Assembly: GCA_022496185.1 (NCBI GenBank) | Contig: WTXG01000023.1 | Span: forward strand, 186,001 to 250,000 | Direction of reading: 5' to 3' | DNA length: 64,000 bases | Source of the DNA: Multifurca ochricompacta | Lineage: Eukaryota; Basidiomycota; Agaricomycetes; Russulales; Russulaceae | Part shown: piece after piece, positions 1 through 15,351 of the stretch | Layout: each line of letters starts with the position of its first letter | How positions within the stretch are numbered: position 1 is the stretch's first letter | The notes under the pieces: model-generated | The model's input: the letters and a program-made list of their open reading frames with translations, nothing else | Told to the model about the DNA's origin: nothing | Database searches by the model: none | Program-made: the position numbers and the translations under genes

Positions 1-2807
1 ATCTGCTTCAGACCTGGCGGTTCACGACGAGCCTGCCTTTCCAGCCATGATCCCTTCATTTTCTATTTATTACCCGACATCCACTTCTCAGGCTACCGTC
101 ACACCCTCACTAGTCGCTCTCTTACCCTCTGCTTCCACCATACGGTCCCGCATCGCTACGGCTATCGAAGAGACTTTAAAGATGCGCCCATGCTTCAATG
201 TAAAGCACTTCCGTGCTCGGACTGAGGGCATGTTCACTTGGGCTAAAGAGGAGGACGGACGAGGTACTATCGGGGCAAGCTCCAGTAGCACAAATGCAAA
301 GGCTGACCTTGCAAGGTCCATCTTCTTCCCTACCTCTTACCCGCCTCCTCCAGTCGCTTCGGCGCTTCGACAGGCGCCTAATCTTTCTTTCTTTGCTTCG
401 GTTGCAATTGGATATGCTCTGGGCGTATTGGTTTGCAAAGAGAATGAGTCCACCAACGATATTGATGCTCAGAAAGCGAGTACGGGGCCTAAAAATCCTC
501 GTCTGGAGGACAATCGCACCATTTCTTCACAGAAGACGGCTGCATGGAACAAGTACTCTGCTTCTGGGCTATTTGCGCTGTCAAGACAAGCTATGGCTGC
601 GTTTGAGATGGCACATACGTATGACATGGATTCTGTGGTTACATACCTTTTGCAGATACTTTATCTGCTTCATGATAGCAGGCCCCGTGTTGCGCACTTC
701 ATCTATCCTCTCTTGGGAAAGGTGATCAATATCGCCCATATGATGGGCCTTTCCACGGACCCAGACGAGTTCCCCGGCAAGTACAACATCTTCGAGGCCG
801 AGCATCGGAGGCGCGTCTGGTGGGATGTCTATTACTACGACGTGTAAGCATTTCACTCGCTTCTCTATGCTTTGTGTACACTCCCGGCTCGCAGCTTCGT
901 CTCCGATGCCATGGGTCAGGCACCTTCGATTCAAGATGGTACATTCACCACGAAGCTACCTGCTGATGTGGACGAGGAACAATTTGGGCCATCTTCTACC
1001 TCACTGCCTCTTCCCCTCCCTCGTCGAGCGGGTGGCGATCCAACGGAAGTGGGCTTTGCCTACTTCATTCAGAAGTGTCGGTTCGTCCTTGAGCCTTTAA
1101 GCTTCGTTTCCTATTTTCAACATGTCCCCAGTCTTGCGCAGCTCGTCAAGAGCGTTAAAAGGCGATACCTTCGCGACACCGCCAATGACCCTTCAGAACC
1201 ATCTGTTGAGCGCGCTGAACAGTTTGAATCTGAGATCAAGAACTGGTTGTCAGAACTCCCAAGAGCGTTTCGGTTTGACCCCGGGAATACCGACACACCT
1301 CCATCCTCCAAAATTTTGATCTCACCAAACCTTCAAGCCCAGCGCTGTGAGCTCGCGATAGTTGCCAATCAACTCATCTTGAAGGTATTTCTCCCGTATC
1401 TCAAGAATTGTACGGGGCCATCTTCCGACGCCCTTCCGCGCCGCGTAGTATCAAGCGTTGTTGATGCAGGGCACGCTGTTCTTCAGGCGATGCGTATTCT
1501 CCACGCAACTTGGCGGCAAACGCGGCCTGCTGCATTCTTGTTCTACTCTTTCGGGCGGACATTATTCGACGCAGCTGTAATGATGGCTTGCGCAGTAATT
1601 GCCCACCCTTCAGGTGCATCTGCTGGAGTGGCAATCGCCGATGTGACCGCGGCCATTGACATAATGCAGGATACACGTATGGGTTGTGGGAGAAGATCCA
1701 AACAAGATGACCCCAAGGATCTGTCCGAAGCAGTGAAGGTTATCACGTTACTGAAGGCTAAAGCGGAGGGGAAGCGTGCTGGTGATGACATTGCTCCCAG
1801 CCCCCTTCTGGCTATTGGATCGAAGCGGAAGCATGACGATGCTCCTGATGCCAATAGCTTTGCGGACGGTTTTGAGTTACCCTATGTCGGCGCTGGTGTC
1901 AAGGCATGTCATCAATCATCGGAGATTTTAATTGCGGCCACTCCCAAAGCGCCAACATCTGTGCCGAAAGCTAAAGTTAAGCAGCGCCCGAGTTCGACTA
2001 TGCCAGACTCGTCCGTGCATCAGAAGGATCCCCACTTACTGAGAGGGATGTGGACAGGTCCCTGTCCGGGGCCGTCCACCGCGCTCTGATTCTACCATCC
2101 ACCACCGTAATTCTTCATCGAAGTACACAACCCCTTCTTCTGCCCCCACGCACTCTCAATCTAGCACTCCTGCCCCAGAGCAACCAGGCTTCCACCCTAT
2201 GCCCGAGCTCATCCGACCTGAATCGCGCCCTCCTATATGCCCATCATCGGATTACGATGCGCCCATCTACACTTCCACTTCGTCAGGATATGAGCCGTCG
2301 GCGCAGCTGCCACCACAATTTTCCATACCACCCTCTATGCCACCGCCACAAGCGCCCCCAATGCATGCTAGTCCGAGCTACGCGAGCATGAGTGGCAGTG
2401 GCAGCTCGTCACAGTCGAGTCCGGCGTATTCACAAGGACCTATGCCATCGCCACACACATACGGGCAAACAGCACCAGACCTTTTTAGTGTGCAGGCCCC
2501 CACCACGCCTTCATACGATTCACCAATGGCAGGCCTCGGCGTGAATGTAGGTGAACCATCGTCTCATCACGGCTCAGTGCCACCAGAAGAGCCCTCGTAC
2601 ATGATGGGTTCAGCCGATCACAACGTGCGCCGATTGACCTTCCCTCATCAACAACAAAATAGCTCCATTGTGTTGCAGAATCTTCCCCCTTCCTTTGTAC
2701 CTTGTCCTCATGGCATGTTACCGACCCAAGCTTGGCAGACAGAGGATGGGCTCCCCCCGCGACCAAATACCGGGGAGACATGGCAAGATTTCGGCAAATA
2801 TCATTGA
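1..2807 (+). CDS. Fungal-specific transcription factor, 5' end outside window
   Basis: The reading frame is open to the left window edge, so the start and the expected N-terminal Zn2Cys6 DNA-binding region are not visible. A 51-nt intron at 844-894 is supported by phase. The segment ending RRRVWWDVYYYDV just before it matches the core of the fungal regulatory (middle homology) domain of Zn-cluster activators, the class that includes XlnR-type regulators. Exon 2 carries the rest of this helical domain (for example the stretch around FLFYSFGRTLFDAAVM). The C-terminal part from about 2,180 to 2,807 is Ser/Pro/Gln-rich and probably a disordered activation region. The join between 2,043 and 2,180 is unclear: an intron at about 2058-2178 fits the phase, but a frame error cannot be excluded. 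It converges with MCM4. The class is fairly sure; the regulated genes are unknown. Confidence 0.75.
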
Positions 2808-3230
2808 GAGACCTTCCTGCCGCACTTGTCTTTTTTTTTCCTGCGTGATTCAGATCCCGCACTCTTTTGCGCCCTTTTTTTTTTTTTTTTTCGTTCCCGC
2901 TCGCTCGCCATGCTTGATGCATCTACCATCTTCGTTAACGCTTATCAAACACTACCACTATTCCTCTGTCATTCCACTTGTCACATATTTAACGTATTTT
3001 ACTGTGGCGGACATTGTATCTCCTATTCTGCCTCGTGCCCCACTTTTCATCCATGATTTTACGAGATGTCTACTTGTAGCAATGCTTCATGATTTATAGA
3101 ATTCGCCTTCTCACGAGTTTTCAGGCGCAGTGGTATCACATAGAAACTATAACATGACACAGCAGTCAATAATCAAAAACACCCAAGGCAGCTTACAACA
3201 CGTAGAGCATGAAGAGCAGGTAGTCCTTGC
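2808..3230. other. Convergent 3' region between regulator and MCM4
   Basis: No gene is seen here. The stretch holds the two facing 3' ends and two T-runs, including a run of 17 T at 2875-2891, which may contribute to transcript ends. Confidence 0.6.
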
Positions 3231-6600
<3,370 letters not shown>

Positions 6601-6647
6601 TGAAAGATAGAGAAAATCAAGAAGAAATGATCAAAAATCAAGAATTA

Positions 6648-6666
6648 ACGCGTCTGTAACGCGAAA
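6648..6666 (-). promoter_or_regulatory. MCB/SCB-like elements upstream of MCM4
   Basis: About 50-65 bp upstream of the MCM4 ATG lie a perfect MluI cell-cycle box, ACGCGT (6648-6653), and ACGCGAAA (6659-6666), which combines an MCB core with an SCB-like CGAAA. In yeasts these are bound by the MBF/SBF factors that switch on replication genes at G1/S. That they act here is inference from position and target gene. Confidence 0.6.
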
Positions 6667-6747
6667 TGTCACACAACGTCACAATGTCACAATGCTGAAT
6701 GCTAATAATGTTTTATGTTTAATGTTTATTTTTTAATTTTAATTTAT

Positions 6748-8157
6748 TTACAAGTTGGTGGTCCCTTTGGCCTCTCGTATCTCTTTTTCACTCACCACTT
6801 TACCTTGGATCTTCACCTCCACCTCTTTTCCCAGCTCTCGAATGCGCTCCTCGTTCTGGCCAATCAGAGAAACATAGACACCCTTCATAAGGAGCGGGTA
6901 CGAGCCCACACGAATGCCCTCCTCCTTCACATGATTCTGTAGTTCCGTAAGGTAGGGCGCGATTATAGACTCTGGCAGCCTGCAGCAGGGTGAAAGGGGA
7001 GAAGGGCGGGCAGTCAGTAAGAAGCGCACAAACACCGATACATCGATATCGGAAGTCTGAGACCTACGTGGTGAAGACCTGGTGTCGGAATGGCCGCTCC
7101 GAAGGAGGGGGGAGTGGCAGAAACGCCTTTAGTGCATCCAACATCTTCTGGAACAAGATCGGTATACCCGGGAAGATACAGAGTTTCCCTTCTAGTCGTA
7201 CGACCGGCTAATGAAGAGTCTGGTCAAACGCTCGGTGTTGGCGAAGGCGAAAGGTCAATAGTTGCTTACAACCCAAATGTCCTTTGCAACGAAAAGTGTT
7301 TCCGCGTTAGCGGGGAAGAGTGCCATTCTCTCCCGCGCACGCCGTTGCTCCTCATTCTGGGTGTGAACCCATTGCCTTTGTTTACTCATCTCAGTCATAC
7401 GACGAAGGGTCTCCGCATGGTACACAAGGGGCTGGTGAAAAGCCTTGGCCAAAGACTCATATGTGATATCTGCGGTGAAAGCGCAAAGATAGTGCCGTCT
7501 GCACTAGTACCGGAGGCATGGAGACATAGTTGACGTACCATCATGTGTCGGTCCTATTCCACCGCTCGTAATCACAAAATCGTATTTCTGGACCATGCGC
7601 CTGCTCGCTTGGATTCTAAAACATAAGCAGCAAATATTTACTTGGCAGTGATCAGGGAGAGTGTAAATGCAGACACACATTTCGTCCTCCTCGTCGGGTA
7701 CCACCTCAATTCGCTTCCTACCATGCGTTCCAGCACCATTCAAACAAGGAGGACGTGCGATGGCACGTACAAATCAATGCCATTCTCGAAGCAATAGCGT
7801 GCAAAATAGTTGGAGTTTCGGTCGAGGGTTTTCCCATTCAGGATCTCGTCTCTTAAGGACGTCGAGCAAACGGAGTGAAATTGTTAAGCCACTTGCATGA
7901 ATCATCTTTCATCACGGAACGCACCCAATGATGAGTGCCCCTGCTGTCTTGATCCACCGTCCCTTACCCAATGGATTCGGCGGGACGGGCGACAACTCGA
8001 AGTCTATCCCGGACGAAAAGGGTACACTGGTTGTAGTGCTAGTGGGGGTATCGGCTACCGCTCTGGAAGAACCCGTTTTGTTACTCATGGTAGCGAAGCT
8101 CGGAAAGTGTCGGGAAAGGACAAAGAGTCTATAGCTTGTGCGCAAAGTTGATGGCAT
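6748..8157 (-). CDS. Molybdopterin-binding (MoCF/CinA-like) domain protein
   Basis: The N-terminal part has the MoCF_biosynth fold signature: an [13 protein letters not shown] segment, then [11 protein letters not shown], then [10 protein letters not shown] followed by the [10 protein letters not shown] region. This is the arrangement of the molybdopterin-binding-like domain found in CinA and at the N-terminus of eukaryotic FAD synthases (FLAD1). The C-terminal part ends in a small domain with [14 protein letters not shown]. No PAPS-reductase-like FAD synthase domain is visible, so it is a stand-alone MPTb-type protein, possibly with pyrophosphatase or nucleotide-cleaving activity. The first 20 or so residues are basic and hydroxylated ([18 protein letters not shown]), which could be a mitochondrial presequence. 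An internal ATG at SNKTG is an alternative start. It follows MCM4 on the same strand at 147 bp. Confidence 0.8.
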
Positions 8158-8401
8158 GAGCCAGAGTGCGATTACTCTGAATTTAACCGCGGACCGACAC
8201 GTCCATTATCAACTCCACCTCCATCTGATCATCAAGGGTGTTAAAGAGCTGATAGAGAATCTATGGACTACATATAAATCATACCATCCTCTGCTAATAG
8301 CACATACTGTAACATCAACCAAACCACTTTCTGTATGATAGGTTGTAATAAGCTATGAGAACAAAATCACAAAACCTAGGGGGGCGGGGAGGGAATAATT
8401 G

Positions 8402-9588
8402 TTATTTTGGTCCATTAGTTGTCATACCCAGCAACGATCCAGGTGTTTGTACACGAATCTCATCGACACCCATAAGGCGAGCGTTACTGCCAGTGCCAGG
8501 TGGTCCCGGAGTAGGGGCGAGTAGATCGTTAACACTGGCGCCATGTTTTCCAGCATTTGGGGAGCTAGACGTCTTAATCCGGAGCAGGAGCGATGCAATG
8601 GACTCGTCCTCCGGTGTCCACGAGGGGGAGGATGACGTGGATTTCGTAGGTGGGGCGAAACTACGGGCTGACAGGCTTGCCATGGGAAGTTCAAGGCGGA
8701 GTGCCGGTGGGACTTGCGGGCTCGCTATGGGCCCAATAATAGCAGACGCTGGGGGAGTCGGAAGCTGGATCGGGTTGGCTAACGGTGTGTGCGACTCCGA
8801 AGGGACTGACTCTACGACAGAGTTGGGGAGCCAGGATGAGATAGATGGAAGACGAGTGTTCAAGGTTGGGGGAGTGAGAAGGGGTATAAATTGGGTGGAC
8901 GTGAGACGTTTGATGGGCCTCTCCATGGAGACATCTGCGGAGGAATGAGAATCATATTCATCACTTGGTCGCATTGCCTCGCGTTTCCGCTTTGGACGAT
9001 GAGTTGGGGGCGTATTCACAGTCGAGCATCGTGGACAGCATTGGGCCTCGAGTAGGCGGACCTTGTCTTGTAGTTCTTGGACGTACGCCACCGCCTTCTC
9101 GAGGATTTCGAGCTTAAATTCTTTTTCTTGCCTCTGCTTGCCCTTGCCGGATTTCTTGCCGGATTCCAACTCTTCGTCCTCATCATCCTCGTCTGGAGTC
9201 TCGTCTGGGTATACAGCGAGCTTCCGCGCAGCATCGGCGGGCACGAGATCCCGTAGCATGGCCAACGCTTCGTTGATCTTCGTGCGCCTGGCCTTCTCGA
9301 TACGGGAATGATTTTGACGGCGCATAGATTCACGGCAGCACGTGACAAACTGCTGGGCTTACGCCCACGACGTTTTGGTTGAGGCACGTCAGCGGTGAAT
9401 TCGTCATCGTCCACGGCTTTCATGGGATCGGGAGGGTTTGCAGAGATAGCCGGGGCAAGTGCAGGAAGGGGCTGTGCTGGGTTATCTGTACCTGTTAAGG
9501 GGTTATTGCCTACACTTGGCCGCTTTGCGCGACGCGGGGGGTTACAGCTGGCAGCATATGGGAGGAAATCTTTCCGAGAAGAATCCAT
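8402..9588 (-). CDS. bHLH transcription factor
   Basis: A short Pro-rich N-terminus with a basic stretch (PKRRGRKPSSLSRAA) leads into a helix-loop-helix domain. The basic region is RRQNHSRIEKARRTKINEAL, with the His-Glu-Arg pattern of E-box binders. The loop is long and acidic, and helix 2 (LEILEKAVAYVQELQDKVRLL) runs into a short leucine zipper. The remaining 200 residues are Ser/Pro-rich. The frame breaks at about 9334, between LSRAA and RESMRRQNH. Adding one base restores a continuous basic region, and no intron fits. The start at 9588 is the first ATG giving this N-terminus. The target genes are unknown. Confidence 0.85.
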
Positions 9589-10994
9589 CGGTGGGGTATA
9601 CGAACGTAAATATGTTGTGTGTGGGTGGGAGGAGGGGGGAGGGGGGGAAAGAAAGAAAGAAAGGTGGGGAGAGCAGGAGAAAGGAGAAGAGTGTTTATAG
9701 AAGTCAGACGACGAGTAAACCGGAGCACTGTCGGGGGAAAGGGAGGGGAGGGGAAGAGATAACACGGTAGCGGTAGATGATGTGTGTGTATGTGTGTGCG
9801 ATTATGGATGAATGAGCATATTGTGCTCGCGTGCCCTCAAAAACGTGCGTATTAAATCGTCGGGCAGACGACCAAAATGGCGTACTTTCATTGGTTAAAA
9901 CCCGTGAGGTCACGCACGTTTGTAGTCCAAAGTCCAGGCTTACCCAAAAATTGGTCAGTACATTTTAATCAAGCCTAGCCGCATGGGCGTGAGAGGTGTA
10001 GAGCTTTCTATCCTATACTGAGGCTGAGGAGAGTATGAGTATGAGTATGAGTATATCTCTCTCTTTGTCTCTGTCTAGTCTGAAATCTAACGAACACGAA
10101 TACGAACGAACGAACGAACGTTGCTGTCACGTGAACCATTATCCCCCGTGTCGCCCCCCAGTGTCCCATACTACTATACTATACTATACTATACTATAAT
10201 ATACTATACTCCCAAACTACTCATACTCATAACTGCCCCTCTTACTTTCACGTAAGAAGAAAGAGCAACGCGCTCTCGCTCGCTTAGCCCTTGAGATGAT
10301 TTTCCCATTAATCCCACGCTTATGTAATTTACGTGATCTTGGTATCCACTCTTCCTTGGGTCGCTATGTCATGGGGTCAATCATCTGTATCGCGCATAGT
10401 AAAAAATAAAATAAAATATTCTGCCCAGTCTAGTATCATCAATCATTCTTGTACCTTTAACTTTAATGTGCTGCGACCAAGTTTTTTGGCGGTCGATTTC
10501 GGGCAAGGAGTACGCATGCTCAGTCCTCCTTACCTTCGTGTGTAGTGTACAACGCTAAAAAACCCTTTGAAGTAGCCCGGCCGGGAACATGACTTCGTGG
10601 TTGATCTAAGGTGCGTGTTTACCGCAGACCGACTCGGGTGTCATCCAAGGTGGGTGTCATTCTCCAGGTCAGCCGTCTCAGTTCAAACTCACCCTAACCC
10701 CATGGCTGGTGCGGGCAAGCATCTTGGATGACCGACACTTGCCCTGACGCTCAGCGTAGTGCTTCAACCCCCTCCCCCCCCGCGGTCATGACTTTTAAGA
10801 ATGTGTGTGTGATTGTAGTCTGGAAGTGCACTTAAAGTCGAAGATACAGTGTCGCACGAAAGCGATCAATATATGGCACCATAAGTGCTTACTGATTAAT
10901 CACCGGAATAGGTTGCTCCGGCAGATGACAGCATACACGTAACGGATATTAAGGGTACAGGCGAGAAATTATATAATCGCCGACGGGAACATTC
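9589..10994. other. Intergenic region, 1.4 kb, no gene seen
   Basis: It lies between the bHLH start and the EMC2 3' end. I see no conserved coding segment. It holds the bHLH promoter, a purine-rich tract near 9630-9690 and three short tandem repeats between 10,030 and 10,210. Confidence 0.6.
10030..10210. repeat. Cluster of three microsatellites
   Basis: Three simple repeats follow one another: GAGTAT units at 10030-10054, CGAA units at about 10090-10120, and CTATA units at about 10168-10210. Confidence 0.9.
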
Positions 10995-12162
10995 TCATCG
11001 CCTTAACCATGTTGAGGATGCCTGGGACTCGGCGCCTTGTTGATCGGCTTGAGCTGCCTTAAGCACATCTTGTGCCAGCTGCCGCAACTGTCCCATGTAT
11101 TCTAGCGGACGTGTCTCTGACGGCGAGGAAGTGGCTAGCTTCGGATCAGCCTCAAGCCGTGCAGCCGACTACAAAAAGGAAGAGTTGGTCAACAAGTTAC
11201 AAAACGGTCCTGTTCATGCTAAAAACCAACCAATTCGATCCCATACCAAGCGCGGACAGTGATACCTGTTGGGACTGGGGGTTCCTCATCGCCATTACCC
11301 GTCATCTCGATTGTCATCAGGAAAAAACGGATAGCCAGAGGAATGTCCTCGGCCGTGTAAGCCGTTTCAGCGGCCTGGAGGACGTAAAATGGGTTTTGTG
11401 GTGCCAGCAAAAGGACGTGCGACAGAGACTGCAAAGCCAAAGTATATCTACTCAAAGTCAATATGCAGTACTTACCGAATTAGTAAGGATGCGTACTGGT
11501 GGTGTGATGCATAGAGATCTGCCAGCTCTAACCACGCCTCCACGTCAGTGTAGAACGTGTCAACGAATTTAGAAAGCTCTTCCACGGCATGTTCAATCCT
11601 GCTGAGTTTCCTAAGCACAGAAATTTGTCGCTTCCACACCGCCTTTGCAACGCTTCTCAGTAACCAAAAAAACATTCATGAATTTGGATTACACACTGCA
11701 TTGGATGGCTCGGCCTCCAGCAACTTTTGGTAGAAACTTAGTGCAGTCTCCGCACCATCTGTCGCCTCTTTCAAGATGCCCTCGAGGCACTGTACTCGTG
11801 GCGACTCCGGGAATTTGGTGGATAAATGTTTTAAGCAAGCCTACATCAGTCGCTTGATGAACCCCAATACAATAACCCCGATACTAGGGTATAAGTTGGA
11901 TAACATACTTCAGCAACATCGATGCGCCCTACATCAACCGCAGCTAGCGCCAGGGATTCCAAGAATTCCCAACCTGAAATAATTGATCGTGGAACCTGGC
12001 GCGTATAGGGTGTGTGTGAGAAGAGGACGCACTGTCATCACCAAGCTTGTGTAACGCGTCGTTGCGAAAGACGACAACACCGGTCTCGAAAATTTGGCGT
12101 GACGCGCGACTGTTTCTTGCGCGGTAGTTGGCCAGTCGTTGAAGCGCAGAAGTCAGGTCCAT
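10995..12162 (-). CDS. EMC2: ER membrane protein complex subunit 2 (EMC2, TPR protein)
   Basis: Cytosolic TPR subunit of the EMC, which inserts tail-anchored and multipass proteins into the ER membrane. The start is at 12162 (MDLTSALQRLANYR). Recognisable blocks are QIFETGVVVF, WKRQISVLRKL followed by VEELSKFVDTFYTDVEAW, and the TPR-like LALQSLSHVLLLAPQNP followed by AIRFFLMTIEMTG. These match the EMC2/TTC35 family in order. The C-terminus ends QASSTWLRR at 10995. Several short introns separate the blocks. An in-frame upstream ATG at 12336 would add 58 residues and is less likely, because EMC2 is not a secreted protein. It is head-to-head with FOL1 across about 140 bp. Confidence 0.88.
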
Positions 12163-12302
12163 CGTCGGGAAGTAAGAAGAGAAGCGACTCGCTGTCCCCG
12201 TCTCATTTAGGGCGGCGTAGTCGGAGTAACCGGACCGGATAGGGAAAGAACCTAACGCGGCCGCGGCCACGACGACGGGCCACAACGACGACAATGACAA
12301 CA

Positions 12303-15081
12303 ATGTCTGGAGTGATATCAGATCAATGCGATGCACCTACTAGGAGGTTAGCGGCAACAGTCTACACGCCCTCATGCGTAGATTGAACCGTTTTAAAGTA
12401 CTGTTAATCCTCAGGGATCTCATGTTTACGGGGATGCTATCCATATCCGCAATCTGCTACTTCTTGCACCCATAGCAGATGGTGCTCAATGGCCCTCATC
12501 AACGTTTGCTCCAGTTCGGCAACCTGTGCGGGTCAGCGTTAGTATCCCATACGACTTACGTCTCGCAGCAGAAGACGACGACATCCAGAAATCAATAAAC
12601 TATGGTTCTCTTTCTAAGCAGATCTTAGAATCCATCCAGGACCCTTCCACTTCGTTTGGGAGTCTCGGGCATCTCTCAGACTACATCTTCATGACTTGCT
12701 TTAGTGCATTCCCAGAAGTTCACCGTATGACTGTTGATGTTGTCAAGCCCAAAGCGCTCCCGTATGCAGATGGCATCCGTATTCGGTCATTCCGTTCGAG
12801 GGATGGGTCTCGTTTTTCTCCGGACCGCTTTTCAATTCAACAGCTTTCATGCAACCTTGTCGTCGGCCTCAACCCATGCGAAAGAGAAGACAAACAGTTA
12901 GTGTGTTTTGATGTAGACATATCTGTGACCTCCGAGCAAAGAAATGTACTTGATCTTCGTCGGTTAGCGAGGGACATACGCCAGGTACGCTGCGCTTTGG
13001 TTGACATGCGTAGGGTCCTTACTGTTGGTCAGGAAGCCGAGTCTTCCGAGTTCATATCACTCGAATCCCTTGCGTCCTTAGCGGCCCAAGTTGCTCTCCG
13101 TCACGCCGATCATCCAGATAATATAGTCACCGTTCGTGCAATGAAACCCAAGGCCCTCGTATTCGCAGATGCTGCCGAGGTTGAAGTCGTTAGAGCATCT
13201 CGGGACTACCCAGTTGCAACCAAGGTCGGGGCATCTACGCCAGGAGTACCATCACTTGCACTTGACCCTCCTGTTGGCACGTTCGCCCTCAATCTCCCAG
13301 CCCGGGACGCATCTAGCTTGAGTTCTTCATCAGAGTCTCCTTCCCCGGGCAACACTTGGCCGCAATCGCTCTGGGTTCCAACCTCGGGGACCGCTTTGCG
13401 AATATAGAAGCGGCTCTTTATCTCTTGGAACGCCCAGAACACCTTCCTGCATCACAGGAAATAGGAATGTCTTCGCGCATAACAATCGTGAACACGAGCT
13501 TCTTGTACGAAACTGCGCCTATGTACGTCACTGATCAACCAAGGTTCTTGAATTGTGCTTGTATTGTGCGTCCCGTCTTTTGATGTCCGCGTCCAGCTCT
13601 CAATCCCAATCCCCCAGATCAGAACTGCTGTTTCACCCCTCGTGCTTTTAGGTGTATTAAAGAACATAGAACATACCATGGGACGCGTACCAGCTCTTCG
13701 CTACGGCCCGCGAGCCGTCGACTTGGATGTACTGTTTTACGACAATGAGGTCATTGACACCAGACCTGAGTCTTCCAGAGGGTCCTTGGAAGGCCTCGAG
13801 GGACATTTGGTTGTGCCACATCCTCGAATTGCAGAACGAGAATTTGTCCTGAGACCGTTATACGAGTTAGCAAAAAGTTCTCTCTTCTGACTTATAACTA
13901 CTTATCGCACATTTAGCATGGCGCCGGACTTTGTCCACCCCGTTCTCCGCAAACCAATCCGCGAGATGCTTTCCGACATACTAAAGACATGTCCCGCCGG
14001 TTCTCCAGCCATGATCAAAGTTATGCCCTTCCCTACTTATCCTCACTCACCGATCCTGGCACCACCGGTCGCAATCGTTCCGGAAATCCCGCACACGCAC
14101 AGGTACTGGAAGTTTCCACCTAGTAGATCTTTGATTCCCACCGGACAGGTATCTACATCGCGCCGAACCCATATCATGGCGACCCTCAACGTGACACCCG
14201 ACTCGTTCTCCGACGGCTCCGACCACAACGTGCTTTCAGCTGCACTCGACTACACGACATCGTCTGTGTCCACAGGCGCAGACATTGTTGATGTTGGCGG
14301 TTACTCTACGCGTCCTGGCGCGGCCTACGTTTCACCTGACGAGGAGATAGCCCGAGTCATTCCTGTTATAAATGGGATTCGAGCGCTAGGTTCCGACAAG
14401 GCAAGAAACGTCCTAATCAGCGTGGACACATTCCGCCCAGACGTCGCGCGCGCGGCTATCATTGCTGGCGCCAACTGCATCAACGACGTGTACGCTTTCA
14501 CGGGTCCTGACTACCCACACACCACAGCGTCGGCGGCATACTTTGAAGACATGAAGAAGACAGCCCGCGAGCTTGTCGTCCCCGTCATTCTAATGCATTC
14601 GCGTGGCGACGCAGGCGCGAACAAAGATTATTCCCGCTACAGCTCCGTCTTAAGTGGAGTAGCCCAAGAACTAGGTGAGAAGGTCGAGGCGATCGTGCGC
14701 GGCCCAGGCGGCGTGCGGCGCTGGCTGGTCATGATCGACCCTGGCATCGGCTTCAGCAAATCCGTTGACGGTAATCTAGAAGTCCTGCGTGGTTCAGCTT
14801 CCATCTCTACCGAGGTACGCGCAGTGGACGGCACATGGAACCCTTTGCGCGGGTACCCTCAGCTCATTGGCGCGTCACGCAAATCGTTCCTCAGATTCAT
14901 CCTTTCGCAACGAGACCATGGCGGGTCGTATGAAGGTCGTGAGACGGCACCAAAGGAACGCGGGTGGGCGACAGCAGCCGCAGTCGCCGCTGCAGTACAA
15001 CAAGGTGCTTCCATTGTCCGCGTGCATGATGTTCTCGAACTTGGAGACGTAGTGAGGGTGGCAGATACCATCTGGGGCTAG
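12303..15081 (+). CDS. FOL1: Folic acid synthesis protein FOL1 (DHNA aldolase / HPPK / DHPS)
   Basis: Trifunctional folate enzyme with the domains in the usual fungal order. Dihydroneopterin aldolase comes first, as two tandem aldolase-like repeats (GDAIHIRNLL at the start, and paired VKPKALPYAD and MKPKALVFAD segments). HPPK follows, with ALGSNLGDRF and RYGPRAVDLDVLFYD. Dihydropteroate synthase comes last, with LNVTPDSFSDG and VGGYSTRPGA. The start at 12303 is inferred: a 19-codon first exon, an intron at 12360-12414, then the aldolase. A further intron ends at 13322 before HPPK, and one at about 13866-13917 joins LYD to MAPDFVHP; all are in phase. DHPS makes dihydropteroate from p-aminobenzoate and is the sulfonamide target. 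The 5' exon is less certain than the rest. Confidence 0.92.
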
Positions 15082-15351
15082 CGTATGATGGATTGCATAC
15101 AATTATATCTCACTCTCATTCAAACATTCAGGCCCTTGCAATGTGTAAAGCCTTTAATGCCTAATTTGTATAATGGGGATGTTGGAGGTGCGCATAGAAG
15201 CACATGTGAGAGATGAAAACTGCGAATACATAGACCGGAATGGTAGCATAAATGCCCCACGAACCATCCTTGACATGCCAATGGAGAGACTATCCTCCAA
15301 TATGAATGCGAAAGGATGGGACGGGTGAAGACTGATTGAGTGATCATGATT

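Noticed and set aside
8355..8948. Long + strand open frame opposite the bHLH gene
   Set aside because: It mirrors the Ser/Pro-rich bHLH C-terminus; its composition is explained by the real gene.
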